DNA of 37,380 bases from contig DAIDKT010000111.1 in the NCBI GenBank assembly GCA_027449905.1, positions 1-37,380 on the forward strand. Direction: 5' to 3'. The DNA is from Legionellales bacterium (GTDB taxonomy: Bacteria; Pseudomonadota; Gammaproteobacteria; Legionellales; Legionellaceae). Positions 17,515-29,321 of this stretch are shown here, piece after piece. The first letter of the stretch is position 1, and every line of letters begins with the position of its first letter. The notes below the pieces were generated by a model. That model searched no databases and was not told the origin of the DNA. It was given only the letters and a program-made list of their open reading frames with translations. The translations under genes and the position numbers were made by a program.

Positions 17515-17535
17515 GGATCGTGATCACCACGATCC
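17515..17535 (+). promoter_or_regulatory. Perfect hairpin between ribD and ribBA
   Basis: GGATCGTG (17515-17522) and CACGATCC (17528-17535) form an 8-bp perfect stem with the five-base loop ATCAC. It is 21 bases before the ribBA start and about 8 bases before its AAAGG ribosome binding site. There is no run of T after it, so it is not an ordinary terminator. It might stabilise or process the ribD-ribBA mRNA, or be a protein site. No FMN-riboswitch consensus is seen. Confidence 0.55.
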
Positions 17536-17556
17536 ATCTCAACAAAGGTTTAAGTT

Positions 17557-18774
17557 ATGACAAATCCTTTTAACTCCATTGAGGAAGCAGTCGCTGCCAT
17601 CAAGGCGGGTCGTATGGTGATATTGGTGGATGATGAAGGGCGGGAAAATGAAGGTGATCTCGTTATTGCAGCTGAATATACGACGGCTGAAAGTATCAAT
17701 TTTATGTCACGATTTGGTCGCGGTTTAATTTGTTTACCGATGGCTGAACAGTTGATTGATAAATTAGCATTGCCATTGATGACCTCATCGAATCGCTCCC
17801 CTTACAAAACAGCTTTTACCGTTTCAATTGAAGCCGCGACTGGGGTATCTACCGGTATATCAGCTCAAGATCGAGCGAAAACGATTCAAGTCGCAATTGA
17901 TGATATGAGTGGTCCTGGGGATTTGATCTCGCCTGGACATGTGTTCCCGCTTCGAGCCCTTGATCAAGGCGTATTAAAACGTGCTGGGCAGACAGAAGGG
18001 AGTGTCGATTTAATGCATTTGGCCGGGTTGAAACCAGCCGCTGTTATTTGTGAAATCATGAATGAAGATGGGACCATGAGTCGACGTGATCAACTGCTCC
18101 TATTCGCGCAACAGCATGATTTAGTCATTACAACTATTCAAGATTTAATTGAATATCGCATTCGGCATGAACGCTTAGTTGATGTGGTTGCAACCACGCC
18201 ACTTCCTCTAGAACGTCACGGTGATTTTACCATGATGCTCTTTACCAACCATCTTGATACCGCCGAGCATTTTGCCCTGATCAAACCACCTACTGAAGCC
18301 AATCAAGTACCATTGGTTAGAATTCATTCTGAATGTATCACTGGAGATGTGTTTCGATGTTGTCGATGCGATTGCGGCGCCCAACTAGAACAATCATTAG
18401 CGTATATTAGTGCAGAGGGTGGGGCGTTGATTTACTTGCGCCAGGAAGGGCGTGGTATTGGTTTGACAAATAAACTGAAAGCTTACTGTTTACAAGACAA
18501 AGGATATGACACAGTCGAGGCAAATGAGCACCTAGGGTTACCCATTGATAACCGCAATTATGCCATTGCTTTTCAAATACTGAAGCATTTAGGCATCGAT
18601 AGTATGCGTTTGTTGACCAATAACCCTCATAAAATGGCCGCAATGGAACATTACGGAATTAAAATATGTGAACGAATTCCTCTTGTGGTTCCAGCCACAA
18701 AAGAGAGCCTGACGTATATGCGAACTAAACAAGAAAAACTGGGGCATTTTTTGTCAGTTGGGGGGAGGGAATGA
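17557..18774 (+). CDS. ribBA: Bifunctional DHBP synthase / GTP cyclohydrolase II RibBA
   Basis: This 405-residue protein joins two enzymes of riboflavin synthesis. The N-terminal half makes 3,4-dihydroxy-2-butanone 4-phosphate from ribulose 5-phosphate (VDDEGRENEGDLVIAAE at 24-40, GHVFPLRA near 127). The C-terminal half opens GTP; its zinc ligands Cys260, Cys271 and Cys273 have the same spacing as in E. coli RibA, and LRQEGRGIGL, YDTVEAN and LTNNPHKM are all present. Both halves therefore look active. AAAGG upstream of the ATG is the ribosome binding site. The stop overlaps ribH (ATGA). An unusual Cys pair (RCCRCDC) sits where most homologues have other residues between the zinc ligands. Confidence 0.96.
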   Translation: MTNPFNSIEEAVAAIKAGRMVILVDDEGRENEGDLVIAAEYTTAESINFMSRFGRGLICLPMAEQLIDKLALPLMTSSNRSPYKTAFTVSIEAATGVSTGISAQDRAKTIQVAIDDMSGPGDLISPGHVFPLRALDQGVLKRAGQTEGSVDLMHLAGLKPAAVICEIMNEDGTMSRRDQLLLFAQQHDLVITTIQDLIEYRIRHERLVDVVATTPLPLERHGDFTMMLFTNHLDTAEHFALIKPPTEANQVPLVRIHSECITGDVFRCCRCDCGAQLEQSLAYISAEGGALIYLRQEGRGIGLTNKLKAYCLQDKGYDTVEANEHLGLPIDNRNYAIAFQILKHLGIDSMRLLTNNPHKMAAMEHYGIKICERIPLVVPATKESLTYMRTKQEKLGHFLSVGGRE

Positions 18775-19238
18775 AATATATCAAGGCCAATCTTGGTGAA
18801 AATGAAGGTTCTTTCCCCATTGCTATTGTTGTGAGTTTATTTAATCGCGATCTTACCCAAGTGCTTCAAGATGGCGCAATTAAACGTTTAATGGCTTGTG
18901 GCATGTTGGAAGAGGATATTTTGGTTGTTGAAGTACCGGGTGCAATTGAAATACCGATCGCCGCAAGTAAACTAGCCCAAACAAAGCAATATGGGGCTGT
19001 TATCACTCTCGGTGTGGTGATACGAGGTGAGACGACACACTATGATTATGTGTGTCAACAGGTTAGTTATGGTTGTCAACGTGTCGCATTACTTTATGAT
19101 ATGCCAGTAATTTTTGGCGTACTGACCGTTGAAAATGAGTCTCAAGCTTGGGAGCGCTTGGGTGGTAAACATGGGCATAAAGGTATTGACGCAGCTGATT
19201 CAGCCATGGCTATGTATCGCGTGTTGCAATTAATATAG
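18771..19238 (+). CDS. ribH: 6,7-dimethyl-8-ribityllumazine synthase
   Basis: This 155-residue protein catalyses the penultimate step of riboflavin synthesis, joining the two products supplied through RibBA and RibD, and normally assembles into pentamers or 60-mer shells. The family motifs SLFN, VPGAIEIP, VIRGETTHYDYV with catalytic His90, PVIFGVLTVE and the C-terminal HKGIDAADSAM are present. The ATG overlaps the ribBA stop, and GGGAGG upstream is a strong ribosome binding site. In many gammaproteobacteria nusB follows ribH; here pyrG follows instead after 12 bases. Confidence 0.96.
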   Translation: MKYIKANLGENEGSFPIAIVVSLFNRDLTQVLQDGAIKRLMACGMLEEDILVVEVPGAIEIPIAASKLAQTKQYGAVITLGVVIRGETTHYDYVCQQVSYGCQRVALLYDMPVIFGVLTVENESQAWERLGGKHGHKGIDAADSAMAMYRVLQLI

Positions 19239-21715
<2,477 letters not shown>

Positions 21716-21738
21716 CCACCTGGGTTGTGTATAATTTC

Positions 21739-21986
21739 ATGTATTTATTCATCACAATTGCTAACTTAAAATACATAAACCCAGATGTTGGTGCTTATGG
21801 ATATTTTGGGGAACATGGCTTGGATAAATTCCTGAACTGATAGAGCCAGCCTATAAAATGATTCGTGATCGGATAAATCCCCAACAGGTAGATCAATATC
21901 GCACAAATCGTCAACAGATAGATGAAATTATCAGGGATTCAACTAATGAAGCTAGCTCAATACAAGAAATGCCAATGATGCTTTAG
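21739..21986 (+). pseudogene. Short frameshifted coding remnant downstream of kdsA
   Basis: An ATG at 21739 opens 33 codons (MYLFITIANLKYINPDVGAY and on to DKFLN) ending at 21840. Moving one base, the frame continues open through PELIEPAYKMIRDRINPQQV and DEIIRDSTNEASSIQEMPMM to a TAG at 21984-21986. Together the pieces would make about 80 residues of plausible, charged, helical protein broken by a single frameshift near 21828-21833. The second piece has its own ATG at 21858 (42 codons). A TATAAT lies at 21730-21735. I do not recognise a family. It could instead be one or two tiny genes. Confidence 0.35.
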
Positions 21987-22004
21987 TGCGATTTTATAAT
22001 GCAT

Positions 22005-22035
22005 CCCCCACGTCTACCTGGGGGTATTTATTTTA
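22005..22035 (+). terminator. Rho-independent terminator
   Basis: CCCCCA (22005-22010) pairs with TGGGGG (22019-22024) around an eight-base loop and is followed by the T-rich TATTTATTTTAAATT. It would end transcription from the rib-pyrG-kdsA side, after the small remnant. On the minus strand the sequence after the stem is less T-rich, so its use for ispA is less certain. Confidence 0.7.
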
Positions 22036-22088
22036 AATTTGCTACACGAAAAATCCATCTATGAACATCAAGATAGCGATGAGAGCGC

Positions 22089-22988
22089 TTACATTTCCAC
22101 ATCTGACATTCTGTTTTCAAGAGCATATAATAAATCGTGAAAATTATTGGCTTTTTCTTGAAAGCGAGATAAAGCATGATGTGCTTTTTCCAAATGATGT
22201 TGAATCAATGCTTTTAAACTTGGTTCATCATATAAATTGGCAAATGTTTGCTTAGAATTTGCAAGATCTGACGAGCGACCTTTGCCCAATGACTGAGGGC
22301 GGCCATACCGATCAAGGTAATCGTCTTGCATTTGAAATAATAATCCTAAAGACGCGGCAAACTCCTCTAAGACTTGTTTATCAGTGCTTGAAGGCTTGCT
22401 TGCTGCTAATACCATTTTAATACACGCGCTAATGAGTTTTCCGGTTTTAAGTATGTGAATTTCCGCTAACATAGATTCGTGAATACCGGGATTGGTTAAC
22501 TCGGTCATATCCAAGCTTTGTCCGCTGACCATGCCAGAAGGGCCACATGCTAAAATTAACTCATATGTGATCGTAAGAATAGTTTCGGCTGGCAGGTGTT
22601 TGGGTAATTCGCGCAGCAGGACTTCAACCGCAAACGCCTGCATCCCGTCACCCACTAACACTGCGGTTGCTTCATCAAATGCGCGATGACAGCTGAGTCT
22701 ACCACGTCGAAAGTCATCATTATCCATCGCCGGTAAATCATCATGAATAAGAGAAAAAGAGTGTATCAATTCCACTGCAGCGGCAATAACATCCAATGTA
22801 TTGAGTGGGGTGTCAAATAACTCACCACATAAATAGACCAAAATCGGTCGAATGCGTTTGCCGCCGGGAAATAGCGAATACAAGATCGCATCTTTGATGC
22901 GGCTGGCAGGGATATCAATTAAATTGATTAACTGATGAAGGACTTGTTCATGGCGCTCAATATAGTGGATAATAACTTGATTATTCAT
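22089..22988 (-). CDS. ispA: Farnesyl diphosphate synthase (short-chain polyprenyl synthase)
   Basis: This 299-residue all-helical prenyltransferase adds isopentenyl diphosphate to make geranyl and farnesyl diphosphate, the precursors of undecaprenyl carriers and ubiquinone. The first aspartate-rich motif is DDLPAMDND (from Asp83) and the second is QDDYLD (Asp222, Asp223 and Asp226). GGKRIRP at about 42-48 and HKTGK-type IHILKTGKL are also present. The ATG at 22988 overlaps the end of xseB by eight bases; an in-frame ATG at 23000 would add four residues and cannot be excluded. xseB-ispA order is conserved, but dxs, the usual third member, is not found in the window. Confidence 0.94.
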   Translation of the reverse strand: MNNQVIIHYIERHEQVLHQLINLIDIPASRIKDAILYSLFPGGKRIRPILVYLCGELFDTPLNTLDVIAAAVELIHSFSLIHDDLPAMDNDDFRRGRLSCHRAFDEATAVLVGDGMQAFAVEVLLRELPKHLPAETILTITYELILACGPSGMVSGQSLDMTELTNPGIHESMLAEIHILKTGKLISACIKMVLAASKPSSTDKQVLEEFAASLGLLFQMQDDYLDRYGRPQSLGKGRSSDLANSKQTFANLYDEPSLKALIQHHLEKAHHALSRFQEKANNFHDLLYALENRMSDVEM

Positions 22989-23199
22989 CAACCGTGCCAT
23001 TGGATGTGGGTTGAGTGGTGGTAAGTAGAGCGATTTTTTGCTCAGCTTGCTGGAGTGCTACTTGGCAGGAACCAGCTAATACGATGCCTTTTTCATATTG
23101 TTTTAATGATTCTTCGAGTGATAATTCGCCTTTTTCAAGTTGCAGAACAATCTTTTCCAATTCCGCAATTGATTTTTCAAATTGGATTGGTTTGGTCAT
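22981..23199 (-). CDS. xseB: Exodeoxyribonuclease VII small subunit
   Basis: This 72-residue two-helix protein binds the large subunit XseA to form the nuclease that degrades single-stranded DNA. The family sequence [20 protein letters not shown] followed by [20 protein letters not shown] is clear. The frame is open back to 23316, but the ATG at 23199 gives the family start [10 protein letters not shown] and has GAGGT nine bases upstream. It overlaps ispA. It is divergent from radA, with 84 bases between the starts. Confidence 0.95.
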   Translation of the reverse strand: MTKPIQFEKSIAELEKIVLQLEKGELSLEESLKQYEKGIVLAGSCQVALQQAEQKIALLTTTQPTSNGTVDE

Positions 23200-23283
23200 G
23201 AGGACATTACCTCGGTGATGATGGATTAGTTGCAAGATTATACAGAAGGATTGCGTGTTGCGAAAGAGAAGACAGGATACTGA

Positions 23284-24633
23284 ATGAAAGTCAAAACTCG
23301 GTTTGTATGTAATCAATGTGCCGCTGGTTTTTCACAATGGTCGGGTCAATGTACTCATTGTGGGGCATGGAATGCATTGATTGAAGAGGGGGGGGCTCCC
23401 GCGGGTGGTCACATTCGATTTAGTAGCTATACCAATCAACGATCCATCGTTACTCATGTCCAAGATGTGGTGATTGACCATGAAATTCGGATGGATTGTG
23501 GTTTGTCTGAATTAAATCGCGTTTTGGGTGGTGGGCTGGTTGATGGTTCCGTCGTTTTAATTGGAGGGGACCCAGGCATAGGTAAATCGACTTTGCTATT
23601 ACAAACCTTGACCAATCTGTCATTGCAAGAACGGGTTTTGTATGTGACTGGAGAAGAGTCCTTGCAACAAGTTGCCATGCGTGCAAAGCGGTTACAATTG
23701 CCATTACAAAATTTAAGATTACTTGCTGAAACGCAGGTCGAAAGCATTATTTCTCACGCCAAGCAAGATAAACCGCGAGTTTTGGTGATCGACTCAATTC
23801 AGACAATGTTTACCGAGAGTATTTCTTCAGCACCAGGGGGCGTGAGTCAAGTTCGGGAGTCTGCGGCCCAATTAGTACGTTATGCAAAAATGACTCAGAC
23901 AGCGGTTTTTTTGGTGGGACACGTCACGAAAGAAGGTGCTTTGGCTGGCCCCCGGGTGTTAGAGCATATGGTTGATTGTGTTTTATATTTTGAGGGGCAA
24001 AATGACAGCCGTTTTCGGGTGATTCGTGCGATTAAAAATCGGTTTGGCGCGGTCAATGAGCTGGGTGTGTTTGCAATGACCGATCGCGGTTTAAAAGAAG
24101 TCGCCAATCCTTCAGCCATCTTCTTATCAAAGCAGCCAGATCCAACACCGGGTAGCGCGGTGATGGTCTCGTGGGAAGGATCACGGCCTATGTTGGTTGA
24201 GGTCCAGGCATTGGTTGATGAGGCGCATGGACAGCAAGCACGACGCGTGATGGCAGGATTAGAGCCCCAACGTTTAGCCATATTATTGGCTGTGCTTCAC
24301 CGCCATGGCGGCATTGCTACCTTTGATCAAGATGTGTTTATTAATGTGGTCGGGGGCGTTAAAGTCACTGAAACAGCGAGTGATTTAGCGTTGATAGCGG
24401 CAGTCGTTTCTAGTTTACGTAATCGCGTATTCAATCATGAGACGGTTATATTTGGTGAAGTTGGCCTTGCAGGTGAAATTAGGCCGGTGCAAAGCGGCCA
24501 AGAGCGTCTAAAAGAGGCGATTAAACATGGGTTTAAATATGCCATTGTTCCTTATGCCAATGCCCCAAAGAACCCAATTGGTATTGACGTCTGCGCGGTC
24601 AAACACGTGCAAGATGTGCTGGAAAAAATATAA
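23284..24633 (+). CDS. radA: DNA repair protein RadA
   Basis: This 449-residue RecA-related ATPase and branch-migration factor helps process recombination intermediates. An N-terminal zinc finger has Cys9, Cys12, Cys23 and Cys26. Walker [10 protein letters not shown] lies at 94-102, and the RadA-specific KNRFG motif is at 251-255. A C-terminal Lon-like domain includes [12 protein letters not shown]. The length is close to E. coli RadA (460). The ATG at 23284 gives the standard start [13 protein letters not shown] glycosyltransferase gene follows 21 bases later on the same strand. Confidence 0.96.
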   Translation: MKVKTRFVCNQCAAGFSQWSGQCTHCGAWNALIEEGGAPAGGHIRFSSYTNQRSIVTHVQDVVIDHEIRMDCGLSELNRVLGGGLVDGSVVLIGGDPGIGKSTLLLQTLTNLSLQERVLYVTGEESLQQVAMRAKRLQLPLQNLRLLAETQVESIISHAKQDKPRVLVIDSIQTMFTESISSAPGGVSQVRESAAQLVRYAKMTQTAVFLVGHVTKEGALAGPRVLEHMVDCVLYFEGQNDSRFRVIRAIKNRFGAVNELGVFAMTDRGLKEVANPSAIFLSKQPDPTPGSAVMVSWEGSRPMLVEVQALVDEAHGQQARRVMAGLEPQRLAILLAVLHRHGGIATFDQDVFINVVGGVKVTETASDLALIAAVVSSLRNRVFNHETVIFGEVGLAGEIRPVQSGQERLKEAIKHGFKYAIVPYANAPKNPIGIDVCAVKHVQDVLEKI

Positions 24634-24654
24634 AAGAGTACGTATCATACGCGA

Positions 24655-25764
24655 ATGAAAATACTTCATGTTTATAAAACATTTATTAATGATACCATGG
24701 GTGGTGTTGAGCAAGTCATAGCGAACCTGGTAAGCGCGCCGCATGCATCTGGTAATGAGCAACATGTTTTGTCACTTTCTAAACAATCGGCGGGCATTGA
24801 TATTTCTTTTGCCGGGATTAAAAATATTCGTTACAAAGAGCAATTTTCAATCGCATCCAATGCATTTTCGTTATCGTTACTGTTTGATTTTTATAAAATT
24901 GTTGCAGGTTATGATCTGATTCATTACCATTTTCCTTGGCCTTTTTCTGACCTACTGCATCTGGCGAGGCGAATTAAAAAACCATCGATTGTGACGTATC
25001 ATTCGGATATTGTTCGCCAAAAAAAATTACTCTATATTTATAGCCCGCTCATGCATCTTTTTTTGGGGCAAGTCGATAGGTTGGTGGCCACGTCACCAAA
25101 TTATTTGGCAACGAGCCCCGTTTTGCAAAGATATCAAGATAAAACAGAGGTGATTCCCATCGGAATTGATCAAGCCAATTATTCATTGCCACCACCTGAA
25201 CGCTTGGCTTATTGGCAAAACCGTTTTGGTCGTCGCTTTTTTTTATTTGTAGGGGTAATGCGTTATTATAAAGGATTGGATATTTTGTTGGCGGCTGTTC
25301 AAAATGCTACGTTTCCAGTCATTATTGTTGGAGCAGGCCCCATTGAAGATCAGTTGCGGCAACAGGCCAAGGCATTGCGCTTGACCAATGTTCATTTTTT
25401 AGGAAAATTACCCGATGAGGATAAGATTGCGTTGTTGCAATTGTGTTTATCATTGGTATTTCCCTCTCATTTGCGCTCAGAAGCCTTCGGCGTTTCCTTG
25501 CTAGAGGGAGCTATGTTTGGGAAGCCATTGATATCGACAGAAATTGGCACGGGAACCAGTTATATCAATATCTCAAATCAAACCGGTTTGGTGGTTCCCC
25601 CTGGCGATCCGGTGGCACTGCGTCATGCAATGGATTTTATCTGGGATAATCCAGAGAAAAGTCAGGCCATGGGAGTCATGGCGGCTGAGCGGTATCGCCA
25701 GTTGTTTACCCGAGATAAAATGGCTTGTGCCTATCAACACCTTTATAAACAAGTTATTACCTAA
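24655..25764 (+). CDS. GT4-family glycosyltransferase
   Basis: This 369-residue protein is a GT-B-fold retaining glycosyltransferase that would move a sugar from a nucleotide-sugar to an envelope glycan or lipid. The N-terminal half starts MKILHVYKTF and has GGVEQV at 16-21. The donor-binding half has FVGVMRYYKGLDILL, VGAGPIEDQL and the E-x7-E motif (Glu276 and Glu284 in SEAFGVSLLE). There is no signal peptide, which fits a peripheral protein on the inner membrane. It follows radA by 21 bases and faces hemB, with five bases between their stops. An 11-base palindrome (CGTATCATACG, 24641-24651) lies just before the ATG where a ribosome binding site would be. No other sugar genes are nearby, so the substrate is unknown. 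Confidence 0.88.
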   Translation: MKILHVYKTFINDTMGGVEQVIANLVSAPHASGNEQHVLSLSKQSAGIDISFAGIKNIRYKEQFSIASNAFSLSLLFDFYKIVAGYDLIHYHFPWPFSDLLHLARRIKKPSIVTYHSDIVRQKKLLYIYSPLMHLFLGQVDRLVATSPNYLATSPVLQRYQDKTEVIPIGIDQANYSLPPPERLAYWQNRFGRRFFLFVGVMRYYKGLDILLAAVQNATFPVIIVGAGPIEDQLRQQAKALRLTNVHFLGKLPDEDKIALLQLCLSLVFPSHLRSEAFGVSLLEGAMFGKPLISTEIGTGTSYINISNQTGLVVPPGDPVALRHAMDFIWDNPEKSQAMGVMAAERYRQLFTRDKMACAYQHLYKQVIT

Positions 25765-25769
25765 AATGT

Positions 25770-26750
25770 TTAGAGTCTTAACCATCTCGCAATATCTTTG
25801 GCAAAGTAGGTAATGATGAGATCAGCCCCGGCGCGTTTGATGGCGGTTAAACTCTCGAAAACGGCGAGCTTTTCGTCGAGGTATCCTTCTGCAGCAGCGG
25901 ATTTAATCATCGCATATTCGCCACTCACTTGATATGCACAGAGTGGAACGTCTGGAAAATTTTGTTTTAATCGATAAATGACATCCAGATAGTTCATGGC
26001 AGGTTTGACCATGAGGAGATCTGCTCCTTCATTTAAATCTAACTGGGCCTCTCGTAATGCTTCTTGACCATTGGCTGGATCCATTTGGTAAGTTTTTCTA
26101 TCTCCAAATTTAGGTGCGCCTTGGGCGGCTTCTCGAAAAGGTCCATAAAAGCTTGAGCTATATTTGACCGCGTAACTTAAAATAGCCGTTTCTGAATATC
26201 CGGCATCATCCAATGCTCGACGTATTGCCGCGACCATGCCATCTGTCATGCTGCTTGGTGCTACCCAATCAGCCCCTGCTTTCGCATAACTCACGGCTTG
26301 TTCGGCTAAGACCGTCAACGTCGCGTCATTATCAATCCTGGTTCCCGTCAATATCCCACAATGGCCATGATCAGTATATTCACATAAACAGACATCTGCA
26401 ATGATGGTTACCTCAGGATTAATTTTTCGAATCTTTTGAATCGCTTGTTGAATAATCCCATCTGCTGACAATGAAGCACGTCCGCCAGCATCTTTTGCTG
26501 CCGGGATACCAAAGAGTAATACCGCAGGAATATCTAAACTGGTTAATGTTTCAATTTCTTGAGGCAAATCATTCAAGGTTAACTGGAATAATCCTGGCAT
26601 AGATTTAATTTGACGTTTTTCTAACAGTGTCTGATGAATGAATAGCGGTGCTATCAATTGTTGTGGATGTAATCGTGTTTCTCTTAACATGTTACGAATG
26701 GTTTCGGTTCGTCTTAAGCGTTTCATGCGCAAAGGGATAGAATAATTCAT
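25770..26750 (-). CDS. hemB: Delta-aminolevulinic acid dehydratase (porphobilinogen synthase)
   Basis: This 326-residue enzyme joins two 5-aminolevulinate molecules into porphobilinogen for haem synthesis. The Schiff-base lysines are Lys196 (SYAVKYSS) and Lys249 ([10 protein letters not shown]). The sequence [11 protein letters not shown] carries Cys121, Cys123 and Cys131, the three-cysteine site of zinc-dependent enzymes, so this is the Zn type rather than the Mg-only type. The ATG overlaps the mutS stop (ATGA), so hemB is probably cotranscribed with mutS and translationally coupled to it, an uncommon pairing. Confidence 0.97.
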   Translation of the reverse strand: MNYSIPLRMKRLRRTETIRNMLRETRLHPQQLIAPLFIHQTLLEKRQIKSMPGLFQLTLNDLPQEIETLTSLDIPAVLLFGIPAAKDAGGRASLSADGIIQQAIQKIRKINPEVTIIADVCLCEYTDHGHCGILTGTRIDNDATLTVLAEQAVSYAKAGADWVAPSSMTDGMVAAIRRALDDAGYSETAILSYAVKYSSSFYGPFREAAQGAPKFGDRKTYQMDPANGQEALREAQLDLNEGADLLMVKPAMNYLDVIYRLKQNFPDVPLCAYQVSGEYAMIKSAAAEGYLDEKLAVFESLTAIKRAGADLIITYFAKDIARWLRL

Positions 26751-29185
26751 TTGGTATGCTCAACTAAATGTTTATTTGCCAATTTTAATACATCTCGTGG
26801 GATACCGGCCAGTGCTGCTACCTCTAAGCCGTAGCTGCGATCGGCTGGACCTGATTCTACTTGATATAAAAATATCAGGTTGCTGTCATTGAACGTTGCT
26901 GATAAATGAACATTGCGAATCCGCTGACTCTGTTCTGGTAGGGTGGTGAGTTCAAAATAATGGGTTGAAAACAAAGTCATGGCTTGAATTGTATCGGCCA
27001 GATAAACACAGCAAGCAGAAGCCAGTGCCATGCCATCATACGTACTGGTCCCGCGGCCTATTTCATCGATCAGAACCAAACTATGGGTGGTGGCTTGTCG
27101 TAAAATATGCGCCATTTCTGTCATTTCAACCATGAAAGTGGATCTTCCAGAGGCTAGATCATCACTTGCACCAATCCGAGTAAAAATTTTATCAATGGGT
27201 CCGATGGTGGCAGATTGAGCCGGTACAAAACTACCGATGTGAGCCAATAAAACAATCAGCGCATTTTGGCGCATATAGGTCGATTTTCCACCCATGTTGG
27301 GACCGGTGATTAATAGCATATTTTGAGTGGGTTGAATCGATAAGTCATTTGCAATAAATTGCGCCTGTAATCGTTGTTCAACGACAGGATGTCTGCCCCG
27401 TTGAATCTCTATTCCTGCGTCTTGTTTTAAAGTAGGACAGGACCAACTTAAGCTTTGTGCCCGAGATGCTAGATTATTCAATACATCTAACTGGGCAATT
27501 CCTTGGGCGAGGGTGGTTAGTTTAGTTAAATATTGTTCGACCTCGGTCAAGAGAAAATCATAGAGCCACTTTTCACGAATCAGTGCTTTGCTCTCAGCCG
27601 ATAAGACTTGTTCCTCAAATGTCTTTAGTTCAGGGGTAATATAGCGTTCGACGTTTTTTAATGTTTGTTTACGTTGAAAATGGAGCGGGGCTTTTTCAGC
27701 TTGGGTACGAGATAATTCGATGTAATAACCATGCACACGGTTAAAGCCAAACTTAAGCGAGGCCAAACCCGATCGTTGCTTTTCAGCTTGCTCGAGTTCA
27801 ACTAATTTATCCGATGCATGTTCACTTAAATTGCGTAATTCATCGAGCGTTTCATCAAATCCCGGGGCAATCACACCACCATCACGAATCAGCATGGGGG
27901 GGTTGTCGACAATGGCTGCTGATAAAATATCAAGCAAATCGGGTAATGGGGACAGTTCATTGGCAATCAGTTGCAGTAACTCGGCCTGATTATTTGGAAA
28001 TGATTGTTGTAAAGCTGGCAATAATGCCAAGGTTTCACGTAATTGAACCAAATCTCGAGGTCGTGCAGATTTTAGGGCAACACGAGCAATGATCCGTTCA
28101 ACATCGCACACCTGTCTGAGTAACTCATATACCGTGTTATCATTTTTGTTGGTCATGAGGTTGATAATCGCTTGTTGGCGTGCGATTAAAACATCTTGAT
28201 TGCGCAAAGGTTTGGCTAGCCACCGTTTTAACAAGCGACTTCCCATGGCGGATGCGGTGTGATCGATAGCAGCCAATAAGGTATTTTGTCGCTCACCTTG
28301 ATGATGAAAAAATAGTTCTAAGTGCCGCTGTGTTGAAGCATCTAAATGGAGATAGTCATCTGTTTGTTCGAGGGTGATGTGAGTCAGGTGCGGTAAGGCT
28401 TGACGTTGCGTCACTTGTAAGTAGTTTAATAAGGCGCCGGCCGCAGGCAGTGCCAATGGATGGCTTGTTTCTCCAAACGCATTTAAATCGTGCACGTTAA
28501 ACTGTTGGCGCAATAGGGCACGAGCACGTTGTTCGTCAAAATCCCAGGATGGACGGCATTTAATGACAGCTGAAACGCTGTTTAATAAAATCCCATTGAT
28601 TTCAAGCTTTGGTATGTTAACCGCACCTTTGGAGTTTGAAGAACTATCTGATTGATCCCCTTGTATTAGAATTTCAGCTGGTTGCAAGCGGGTAATTTCA
28701 GCCAATAATTGAGCGTGATCGAGTAGTTGCAGCAGATGGAAACGCCCAGCACTTAAATCAACCCAGGCTAGGCCATATTGTTGTTTGTGTGAGTATATGG
28801 ATAATAAAACAACATCTTGCCCTGCTTCAAGTAACGCCTCATCTGTGACAGTCCCTGGAGTGATAATTCGAGTCACTTGGCGCTCAACCGGCCCTTTACT
28901 GGTTGCAGGGTCACCTATTTGTTCGCATATAGCAATAGACTGCCCTTTTTTAATTAATCGAGCCAAATAATTGTCAACAGCATGGTAAGGCACGCCGGCC
29001 ATTGGAATGGGGCTTCCATTCGCCTGACCGCGATGAGTCAAGGTTAAATCAAGCAAGATAGCGGCTTGCTTCGCGTCATCAAAAAATAGTTCATAAAAAT
29101 CACCCATTCGATAAAACAGCAGCATGTCAGAATAGTCTGATTTGATTCGTAAATATTGCTGCATCACCGGGGTTAATTGGGTCAT
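26747..29185 (-). CDS. mutS: DNA mismatch repair protein MutS
   Basis: This 812-residue ATPase recognises mismatched DNA. The mismatch-reading Phe-X-Glu is Phe30-Tyr31-Glu32 in MGDFYELF. The lever and clamp domains follow, and the ATPase has Walker A GPNMGGKS at 628-635, Walker B LVLIDE ending at Glu708, and STHYFELT. The protein ends soon after the ATPase dimer helices ([15 protein letters not shown]). It is about 40 residues shorter than E. coli MutS (853), whose tail holds the tetramerisation element. The call is firm. The start ATG has no strong ribosome binding site. It overlaps hemB downstream by four bases. Confidence 0.97.
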   Translation of the reverse strand: MTQLTPVMQQYLRIKSDYSDMLLFYRMGDFYELFFDDAKQAAILLDLTLTHRGQANGSPIPMAGVPYHAVDNYLARLIKKGQSIAICEQIGDPATSKGPVERQVTRIITPGTVTDEALLEAGQDVVLLSIYSHKQQYGLAWVDLSAGRFHLLQLLDHAQLLAEITRLQPAEILIQGDQSDSSSNSKGAVNIPKLEINGILLNSVSAVIKCRPSWDFDEQRARALLRQQFNVHDLNAFGETSHPLALPAAGALLNYLQVTQRQALPHLTHITLEQTDDYLHLDASTQRHLELFFHHQGERQNTLLAAIDHTASAMGSRLLKRWLAKPLRNQDVLIARQQAIINLMTNKNDNTVYELLRQVCDVERIIARVALKSARPRDLVQLRETLALLPALQQSFPNNQAELLQLIANELSPLPDLLDILSAAIVDNPPMLIRDGGVIAPGFDETLDELRNLSEHASDKLVELEQAEKQRSGLASLKFGFNRVHGYYIELSRTQAEKAPLHFQRKQTLKNVERYITPELKTFEEQVLSAESKALIREKWLYDFLLTEVEQYLTKLTTLAQGIAQLDVLNNLASRAQSLSWSCPTLKQDAGIEIQRGRHPVVEQRLQAQFIANDLSIQPTQNMLLITGPNMGGKSTYMRQNALIVLLAHIGSFVPAQSATIGPIDKIFTRIGASDDLASGRSTFMVEMTEMAHILRQATTHSLVLIDEIGRGTSTYDGMALASACCVYLADTIQAMTLFSTHYFELTTLPEQSQRIRNVHLSATFNDSNLIFLYQVESGPADRSYGLEVAALAGIPRDVLKLANKHLVEHTK

Positions 29186-29215
29186 TAGTTTTTGTTGATC
29201 AGAAGTTTGACGTGA

Positions 29216-29243
29216 ATTGTATCAAACAAACTTGATAATACAA
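29216..29243 (-). promoter_or_regulatory. Candidate promoter of mutS-hemB
   Basis: On the minus strand TTGTAT (29243-29238) is followed after 16 bases by TACAAT (29221-29216, five of six). Transcription would start near 29209, about 24 bases before the mutS ATG. Confidence 0.4.
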
Positions 29244-29321
29244 AATGAGCCTCGGCACGGAAGCGGTAGGTGAATTAAAAACACACCCTAGTAAAATCAA
29301 GATAGGACAAACTCGGTCAAA

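Noticed and set aside
17473..17556. FMN riboswitch upstream of ribBA
   Set aside because: The gap is only 84 bases and the conserved RFN blocks are not present; only a simple hairpin is seen.
24641..24651. Palindrome CGTATCATACG before the glycosyltransferase as an operator
   Set aside because: It is short, occurs once in the regions examined, and sits where the ribosome binds; too little to call.
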